From Muribaculaceae bacterium (GTDB lineage Bacteria; Bacteroidota; Bacteroidia; Bacteroidales; Muribaculaceae): a stretch of DNA of 55,375 bases. Positions within the stretch are counted from its first letter, which is position 1. Each line of letters begins with the position of its first letter. This document shows, piece after piece, positions 50,085-55,375 of this stretch. The stretch covers positions 1 through 55,375 of the forward strand of contig JAFZKD010000007.1 in the NCBI GenBank assembly GCA_017553785.1. Reading direction: 5' to 3'. The notes under the pieces were generated by a model, which worked only from the letters and a program-made list of their open reading frames with translations, made no database searches and was not told the DNA's origin. The position numbers and the translations under genes are program-made.

Positions 50085-53000
50085 ATGAAAAAGTTATATC
50101 TCTTGTTTGTTGTGGCGCTTTTTGCGCCGTTGAGTGTGCTTTCCCAAGGTTGGCCTTCAAACTACGGTGGCGTAGTGCTGCAAGGCTTCTTTTGGGACAG
50201 TTTCCGTCCTGCCGAAGGCCAGACCAATTGGACGATGGCGACGATGTATGGCGCAGGGTGGGGTGAGAATGACCAGTGGTTTGTTCCCGTGACGACTTGG
50301 GCCGAGTTGTTGAATCAGAAAGATAACATCGCACCCTACATCGACCTGCTGTGGCTCCCGCAGAGCGGCGCCACGGTGTGCTCCGACCAGAGTGTCTTCA
50401 CCACCGAGTGGGAAGCCTGGAGAGCTGGCCACAACGGATCGTGGGTATGTACTCACTATGGCGACACCATCAACAATCCTGACTGTATGGGCTTTGTGCC
50501 GGTCTTCTACTTGGACCATAACAGGGGCCAGACCTACAATGTCAATGGCACCACATGGGCTCCCAAGAGCTATTTTGGCACCGAGGCTGAGCTCATCAAC
50601 CTCATCAGTGCTTATAAACAGGCGGGAACCGCAGCCATGGAGGATGTGGTAGCCAACCATAAGGGTGGACTCAGCACATGGAATGAAGGTGTGCAGTATG
50701 CCTACGACTTTGTGGACGAAGTCAATGTCATCGGCCCCACCACAGGCAAGACCTACAGCATCCAGTGGGAATGGGACGAGAACGGCAAGTGCAAGGACAT
50801 CTGCTGGGATGACGAGTGCGGAATGGGCAGCGGAAATGCCGACTGCGGCGGTGATGCGGGCAAGGGCCCTTGGGCACGTGACATCGATCATCACAACCCC
50901 GCAACTCAGCAAAAGATACTGACCTATCTGTGCTACCTCAAGGATGAATTGGGCTACGAGGGCTTCCGTTACGACTATGCGCGTGGTTTTGAACCCAAGC
51001 ATTTCGCCTACTACAACACCCAGTTGCGTCCCACATTCTCGGTGGGTGAGTTCTGGGGAACGTTCGGCGATATCGCCGCATGGATCAAGGGCGTATATGA
51101 TGAGGGCGGCTTCCAGAGTGCGGCCTTTGACTTCCCTTTGCAGGAAATGATCAGGCAGGCGTTCAACGATGGCTCTGGACACAGTTTCCGCTTGCTCAAG
51201 AATGACGGCCTCATTTGGGACTATCGTCTCAGACGATATGCTGTGACCTTCATCGATAACCACGACACGTTCAAAGACCTGCCGACAGATGCCAGCAACA
51301 GCAACTATCAGCACCGTGTCAACAATCAGATTGTCGAGGCTAACTGCTTTATCCTGGCCATGCCGGGTACACCGTGTCTGTTTTATCCTCATTTCATGCA
51401 CCAGGGATGGCACGACATCTTGGCTCGTTTCATCAAGGCGCGCCGCACTGCGGGCATAACCAACCAGAGCACTGTCTGGGATCCCGAGATGATTGGCTCA
51501 TACAGTATCGCTTGGCGTGTGACGGGTGAAAATGGTGATCTGTACCTGCAATTGGGTGATGAGTCGGTCAATGCTGGCGTTCCCGATGGATTCTCCCAAG
51601 TGTGGTGCAACGATCAGGGCACATGTCGCCTGAGTATCACCTCATCGCTGGCCGGCCTGGTGGACGGTAATGTCAAGCAGGACTTGTCCAACGGTTATCC
51701 TGTAGTGAACAAGAGCAGCGGCAACTACGCCTCACCCGTCGAGGTGAATGTGAAACCTTCGACCGAGGGCACCGTGCTGGTTTACACGACCGACGGCAAG
51801 ACCCCCAATGCCTACAGCAAGCAAATCACCGACACTGCCGGCATGGATTTCACCTTCACGCAGAACACGACGCTCAAGGTGGGCGTCTTGGCAAATGGCG
51901 AAGTGCGTCCGACAAGTATTGTGACCAAGGAGTATATTGTTGACGGCAATGCCGGTAACGGCACAATCAAGGTCTATGTGAAATATGATGGAGGTACACT
52001 GCCTTACATTTACGCGTTTGATGACAATGGCAATTCGCTCACAAGCGGTTTCCCGGGATGGCAATACGACGTCAATAACAGTGTGGTAATCGGTGGCGTG
52101 ACCTGGCTACATGCGACGGTGCCTGCCAACAAGATTAACTTCATCCTCAGCTATGGCAGTGGCAACTCGCAGACAGCCGATATTACCGGCGTGACCAGCG
52201 ATGTGTTCTATAGCTTTGCTGATGGCGTGGCCTATGACTTGACCGCCATTTATACCAAGGCGCTCAACAATCCCATTGTTTCTATCGACTTGCACAGTGG
52301 CGAATATGACCATGCGATCTCGCCACGCATCACTGCCAGCAACAGTAATGCGGTGATTGTGTACACAACTGACGGCAGCGAACCGTCGCCGACCAACGGC
52401 ACTCAAATTACCTATCAGGGTACCGTGGTGTTCAATACCGATGGTAACCATGTGCTCAGGGCTGGAATACTCTACAATGGCAGCGTCATCAATCAGGTGG
52501 CCCGCACCTACTTTGTCGGAGGCAGCGGCAAGGTGAACATCTTCGTTTTGGCCGAGAATAATCCTTACATCTATACTTGGGAGGTGATTAATGGCCAAGA
52601 TGTTTCGAATATGAACTGGCCAGGCGTTCAGTTGACTGAAAAGGATGAGCAGGGCTGGTATCACTACACACAGGATGCCTCTTCGCTCAATATCATCTTC
52701 AACAACGGCAGCGGTGCTCAAACCGAGAATATCACGGGTCTCACCCCAGGTAATCACTATTTCACTTATGACGGTGGCTCGGGCTATACCCGAGTTCAAG
52801 TGGAGGAGTCGGCTAATTTGCCTTCCTGCGCGACTGGAATGGGAGATGATGTGTTCTACTGCTATTTCGAGGGTAATGCCCATTATGGCGATCCCTATGC
52901 ATGGGCAACCAACCAGTCGTCAATCTATACCGGCAGCTGTTGGCCCGGCGAATCGCTTGGTTCGCCTGTTGGTGTGGCACCTAACGGAAATCTCGTTTAC

Positions 53001-54095
53001 AGGTGGGTTTACAATGGCGATTTCACGACGATGCCTACCAGTATTATCTTCAGCGATAATGGTAACCAATCGACACAGACGTCAGACTTTGTATTCGTCA
53101 ACGGCGGTTACTATACCGTCAACGGACTCGTGGGTGTTGTCAACAGCAATGTGATGACGCTTGCCGACATCGTCAGCAAAGGCGAGGTAGGTAAGGAATA
53201 TGTCGTTGCCAACGACTTGACCGGTGTATGGGTGAATGATCAAGACAAGTGGCTGTGGGTTAAAGACGAGAATGGCGATGCCGTTAATCCCAGTTACAAC
53301 ACGCGATTGTTGCCCGTGCCTGAATCAAACAGCGATGTGGAGTATGACCAGAGCAACTGGGCGCAACTCATACTCAAAGAGACTGTTACAACGGGTATGC
53401 AAGGCAGCGTCTTGCTGGGGCAGACTGTGATCGGCACGTTGACCGACCGTGACAATCCCACAGTTGAACTGCGTGCTAATCCCATCCCTACGGGTTCAGC
53501 GCCTTATGTGCCCAACACGTTCGTGCCGGCGAATTTCGTTGAGCAGAATGATTACTTCATGGTACAGCCCAAACCGCAGGAGTATGTGAACATTGAGTTG
53601 GCCGTCTGCCGTGAACAAGTCAACGACACCACCTTCATTTTGGCTATTCCCAAATGCGGTGGTGACTACAACAGCGAGAACATGACTGGTGCGTTCAAGG
53701 CGAGTGTCAAGCGAGGCTATTGGGAGGATATGTCAATGTTTGATCCTATGACTTCGATCCGTAGGGGTAACATGTACGCTTTGACCGGTATCGTCAGGGC
53801 AGTTGACGGCAGTCAGTATATGAAGGCTGAGTTTAGCCCCGATGACGCAGGCCATTCTCCTGTGAGTGATATGTGGGAACTTTACATCATTGGCGTGACC
53901 GATGTACAGGTTAGTGTTATGTTAGGTGATGTCAATGACGATGGAATAGTCAGCATCAAGGACGTGACAGTGCTGATTGACTATCTGTTGGGCAGCAATC
54001 CACAGCCCTTCAATATGCTTAATGCCGATGTGAATGTCAACGGAAGCGTTACAATCGCCGACGTGACGGCATTGATCGAGATGCTGCTGGAGTAG
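50085..54095 (+). CDS. Multimodular secreted alpha-amylase (GH13) with starch-binding and dockerin-like modules
   Basis: This 1336-residue enzyme has a signal peptide (1-20) and a GH13 domain (about 25-510). Catalytic residues are Asp297 (GFRYDYARG), Glu322 (SVGEFWG) and Asp394 (FIDNHDT). Two chitobiase-C-terminal-like segments follow (YTTDGKTPN and YTTDGSEPSPTNG), alternating with three CBM26-like starch-binding modules (starting near TIKVYVKYDGG, KVNIFVLAENNPYIYTWE and DVFYCYFEGNAHYGDPYAW). A beta-rich region precedes the C-terminal dockerin-like pair (GDVNDDGIVSIKDVTVLID, ADVNVNGSVTIADVTALIE). It would hydrolyse starch outside the cell. The dockerin-like end suggests attachment to another protein. 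The ATG at 50085 was preferred to TTG at 50073. Confidence 0.93.
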   Translation: MKKLYLLFVVALFAPLSVLSQGWPSNYGGVVLQGFFWDSFRPAEGQTNWTMATMYGAGWGENDQWFVPVTTWAELLNQKDNIAPYIDLLWLPQSGATVCSDQSVFTTEWEAWRAGHNGSWVCTHYGDTINNPDCMGFVPVFYLDHNRGQTYNVNGTTWAPKSYFGTEAELINLISAYKQAGTAAMEDVVANHKGGLSTWNEGVQYAYDFVDEVNVIGPTTGKTYSIQWEWDENGKCKDICWDDECGMGSGNADCGGDAGKGPWARDIDHHNPATQQKILTYLCYLKDELGYEGFRYDYARGFEPKHFAYYNTQLRPTFSVGEFWGTFGDIAAWIKGVYDEGGFQSAAFDFPLQEMIRQAFNDGSGHSFRLLKNDGLIWDYRLRRYAVTFIDNHDTFKDLPTDASNSNYQHRVNNQIVEANCFILAMPGTPCLFYPHFMHQGWHDILARFIKARRTAGITNQSTVWDPEMIGSYSIAWRVTGENGDLYLQLGDESVNAGVPDGFSQVWCNDQGTCRLSITSSLAGLVDGNVKQDLSNGYPVVNKSSGNYASPVEVNVKPSTEGTVLVYTTDGKTPNAYSKQITDTAGMDFTFTQNTTLKVGVLANGEVRPTSIVTKEYIVDGNAGNGTIKVYVKYDGGTLPYIYAFDDNGNSLTSGFPGWQYDVNNSVVIGGVTWLHATVPANKINFILSYGSGNSQTADITGVTSDVFYSFADGVAYDLTAIYTKALNNPIVSIDLHSGEYDHAISPRITASNSNAVIVYTTDGSEPSPTNGTQITYQGTVVFNTDGNHVLRAGILYNGSVINQVARTYFVGGSGKVNIFVLAENNPYIYTWEVINGQDVSNMNWPGVQLTEKDEQGWYHYTQDASSLNIIFNNGSGAQTENITGLTPGNHYFTYDGGSGYTRVQVEESANLPSCATGMGDDVFYCYFEGNAHYGDPYAWATNQSSIYTGSCWPGESLGSPVGVAPNGNLVYRWVYNGDFTTMPTSIIFSDNGNQSTQTSDFVFVNGGYYTVNGLVGVVNSNVMTLADIVSKGEVGKEYVVANDLTGVWVNDQDKWLWVKDENGDAVNPSYNTRLLPVPESNSDVEYDQSNWAQLILKETVTTGMQGSVLLGQTVIGTLTDRDNPTVELRANPIPTGSAPYVPNTFVPANFVEQNDYFMVQPKPQEYVNIELAVCREQVNDTTFILAIPKCGGDYNSENMTGAFKASVKRGYWEDMSMFDPMTSIRRGNMYALTGIVRAVDGSQYMKAEFSPDDAGHSPVSDMWELYIIGVTDVQVSVMLGDVNDDGIVSIKDVTVLIDYLLGSNPQPFNMLNADVNVNGSVTIADVTALIEMLLE

Positions 54096-54126
54096 GAATA
54101 AAAGAAAAATAAACTCTTGAACAGGG

Positions 54127-54153
54127 GCGGGCGACTCAGAGCGGGTCGCCCGC
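54127..54153 (+). terminator. Terminator after the amylase gene
   Basis: GCGGGCGAC (54127-54135) and GTCGCCCGC (54145-54153) form a perfect 9 bp GC-rich stem with a 9 nt loop. Only TT follows directly. Confidence 0.65.
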
Positions 54154-54200
54154 TTCAGTTGCCACGTGGCATAGAGCCGATAAAAACAATCTGCTAACAG

Positions 54201-54230
54201 TTGGGATTTGACAAATTTTCATTAATTTTG
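54201..54230 (+). promoter_or_regulatory. Promoter of the DUF1460 gene
   Basis: TAATTTTG (54223-54230) followed by C, with TTG (54201-54203) 19 bp upstream, 26 nt before the ATG. Confidence 0.72.
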
Positions 54231-54256
54231 CGCTTGGTAATTTAATCTGTATTGTT

Positions 54257-55141
54257 ATGAAACATATTATACTTATTATAACGCTATTTCTTTTGGCCTG
54301 CACATCGCAGCAAACTAACCAGCAGGTGGCTAATGCGGCTGTACTGCCGCAGATGCGCTTTCATTGCGATGGCGATACGACACTTATCAATCAGCTCTTG
54401 CAGAAAGGGAGTGAAAGCGGAATCACCGATGCCAATGGCCTGATCGAGTTCTATGCCCGCCAGTTGCTGGGCACTCCATACGTCGCACATACCTTGGAGG
54501 GTGACGAGGAGGTGCTGACAATCAATATACATGAGTTGGACTGCCTCACCTTTATAGAATCATTGTATGCGCTCACGCGCGCGACGCTACAGGGGCGCTA
54601 TTCTTGGCGGGACTATGCGGCCAATATCGAGAACGTTCGCTACCGTGGCGGCCAGATGGGGGATTATTCTAGCAGAATCCATTATATCAGCGAGTGGATT
54701 ATCGATAACAATGTGCGCGGTAATCTCGTGGAAGTAACCCCCGATTTGCCTCATGTCGATTACATGGTCAAGAACATCGACTACATGACGCATCACACCG
54801 ACAGTTACCGTCAGCTCAAGGATGATAGCGCCATGGTCGAGAAGATACGCCGATTCGAGCTCCGTAACCACCGTTTCCCTTACTTGAAGCGCTCTTGGCT
54901 GAACGATAAGGCTGTAAAATCCGCGCTCCGTTCAGGTGACTTCGTTTCCCTGGTTACAAAAATTGAGGGTTTGGATGTGTCGCACAATGGCATAATCATC
55001 GTTGATGAAAAAGGAGATCCCTATCTGCTCGATGCCTCCATGTCTGGCGGCAAGGTGATGTTGGAGTCGAAACCCATGTATAAGTTTTTGGAGCGTTCCA
55101 AAACTAACATCGGTGTGCGCGTCTTCCGCATGATGCAATAG
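54257..55141 (+). CDS. DUF1460 amidase-like lipoprotein
   Basis: This 294-residue protein has a lipoprotein signal (LFLLACTSQQ, Cys15). The DUF1460 domain is an NlpC/P60-like fold known in Bacteroides as an N-acetylmuramoyl-L-alanine amidase-like protein. The likely catalytic Cys is in INIHELDCLTFIESLYAL (about 95) and the His in GLDVSHNGIIIVDEKG (about 243). It would cleave the sugar-peptide bond of muropeptides, upstream of the YkfC/epimerase activities encoded at 38-42 kb. It has its own promoter. Confidence 0.87.
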   Translation: MKHIILIITLFLLACTSQQTNQQVANAAVLPQMRFHCDGDTTLINQLLQKGSESGITDANGLIEFYARQLLGTPYVAHTLEGDEEVLTINIHELDCLTFIESLYALTRATLQGRYSWRDYAANIENVRYRGGQMGDYSSRIHYISEWIIDNNVRGNLVEVTPDLPHVDYMVKNIDYMTHHTDSYRQLKDDSAMVEKIRRFELRNHRFPYLKRSWLNDKAVKSALRSGDFVSLVTKIEGLDVSHNGIIIVDEKGDPYLLDASMSGGKVMLESKPMYKFLERSKTNIGVRVFRMMQ

Positions 55142-55200
55142 TTTCCCGGCTAGTACATTTTGTAATTAATATCATTGCTGTCCACTAAACGATGCACCCC

Positions 55201-55260
55201 GTGGCGTCATGCCTCGTGGCGTCATGCCTCGTGGCGTCATGCCTCGTGGCATCGTGTCCC
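55201..55260. repeat. 15-bp tandem repeat
   Basis: GTGGCGTCATGCCTC is present three times exactly (55201-55245), followed by a degenerate fourth copy (55246-55260). Units match without a spacer. No convincing gene crosses it. Confidence 0.85.
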
Positions 55261-55338
55261 GTGGATGACGCCTCCGCCGTCATTAAAGATCATGCTATCG
55301 AACGAGAAGCGTAATTTTAATAGCACTATTTTAAAAAT

Positions 55339-55346
55339 TAATTTTG
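55339..55346 (+). promoter_or_regulatory. -7 box near the window end
   Basis: TAATTTTG followed by C fits the consensus. Its gene would lie beyond the window. Confidence 0.4.
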
Positions 55347-55347
55347 C

Positions 55348-55375
55348 TTAATTTCCCGCCCGTCAGGGCGGTTAA
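55348..55375 (+). repeat. Short hairpin repeat, TTAATTTCCCG family
   Basis: TTAATTTCCCGCCC, a 4 nt loop, then GGGCGGTTAA, with a perfect CCGCCC/GGGCGG stem. It is the most symmetric copy of the family and runs to the window edge. Confidence 0.65.

Noticed and set aside
50157-51413. 418-residue minus-strand open frame
   Set aside because: It is antisense to the GH13 catalytic domain and has no family features.
55201-55260. Possible CRISPR array
   Set aside because: Units are 15 bp and directly adjacent, with no spacers; no cas genes are present.
55192-55314. 40-residue frame through the 15-bp tandem repeat
   Set aside because: Its sequence is only the repeat translated (VASCL units), with no promoter or other coding signs.

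Overview
The window is a 55 kb chromosomal stretch of a Bacteroidales bacterium, most likely from the Muribaculaceae/Prevotellaceae part of the order. The reasons are: repeated Bacteroidetes promoter boxes (TAnnTTTG, often with a TTG/TTTG about 20 bp upstream), almost no Shine-Dalgarno sequences, BspA-type leucine-rich-repeat proteins, C-terminal dockerin-like modules, a remnant of a type IX secretion (T9SS) sorting tail, a thiamine-regulated TonB receptor, PepSY-like periplasmic proteins, and DUF3667, DUF4296 and DUF1460 proteins. I saw no tRNA, rRNA, CRISPR array, prophage or insertion sequence.

Layout. 1-4160: 3' end of pnp, two tandem PepSY-like proteins, a DUF3667 membrane protein. 4160-8050 (minus): a GH9/polysaccharide-deacetylase fusion followed by an acyltransferase. 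8217-9110: a BspA-like dockerin protein. 9176-15809 (minus): ileS, a DksA-like protein, lspA, a DUF4296 lipoprotein and a split chromate transporter, apparently one operon. 16064-19686: MscS channel, TPR protein, rlmD. 19740-22912 (minus): a MacB/FtsX-type ABC transporter. 23211-31412 (minus): five secreted proteins with dockerin-like modules, two of which also carry cohesin-like modules. 31943-33339: a two-component system whose response regulator lacks the AAA+ domain usual in its relatives. 33464-36574: TPP riboswitch, TonB receptor, PnuT-type thiamine transporter. 36578-38500 (minus): a UPF1-like helicase. 38765-44903: transglutaminase, NlpC/P60 peptidase and Ala-Glu epimerase (murein peptide use), then an SGNH/MBOAT acyl-transfer pair. 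45065-49883: glyS, an FKBP isomerase, an ATPase-CYTH fusion, a cytidylate-kinase-like protein, a secreted unknown. 50085-55141: a large multimodular alpha-amylase and a DUF1460 amidase-like protein.

The most interesting region is 22.9-33.3 kb. A palindrome, AGTGT-N11-ACACT, occurs five times there in intergenic DNA: once upstream of the ABC transporter, as a tandem pair between two of the secreted-protein genes, and as a second tandem pair between the secreted-protein operon and the two-component genes. Both pairs have the same 23 bp centre-to-centre spacing. A diverged palindrome overlaps the -33 box of the secreted-protein operon. I propose that the AAA+-less, Fis-type response regulator binds these sites and co-regulates the ABC transporter, the cohesin/dockerin-like operon and itself. 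The operon includes a scaffold-like protein with three cohesin-like modules. The amylase at 50 kb, the BspA-like protein at 8 kb and the cluster proteins carry dockerin-like modules that could in principle dock on it. The motif and module patterns are read from the sequence; the regulation and docking are inference.

Other points worth attention: two genes with likely leaderless starts at identical promoter spacing; a family of short hairpin repeats (TTAATTTCCCG...); a decayed T9SS tail lying in frame behind a stop codon; a novel shared domain in two cluster proteins; and a candidate 29-residue membrane protein between the operon and the regulator.
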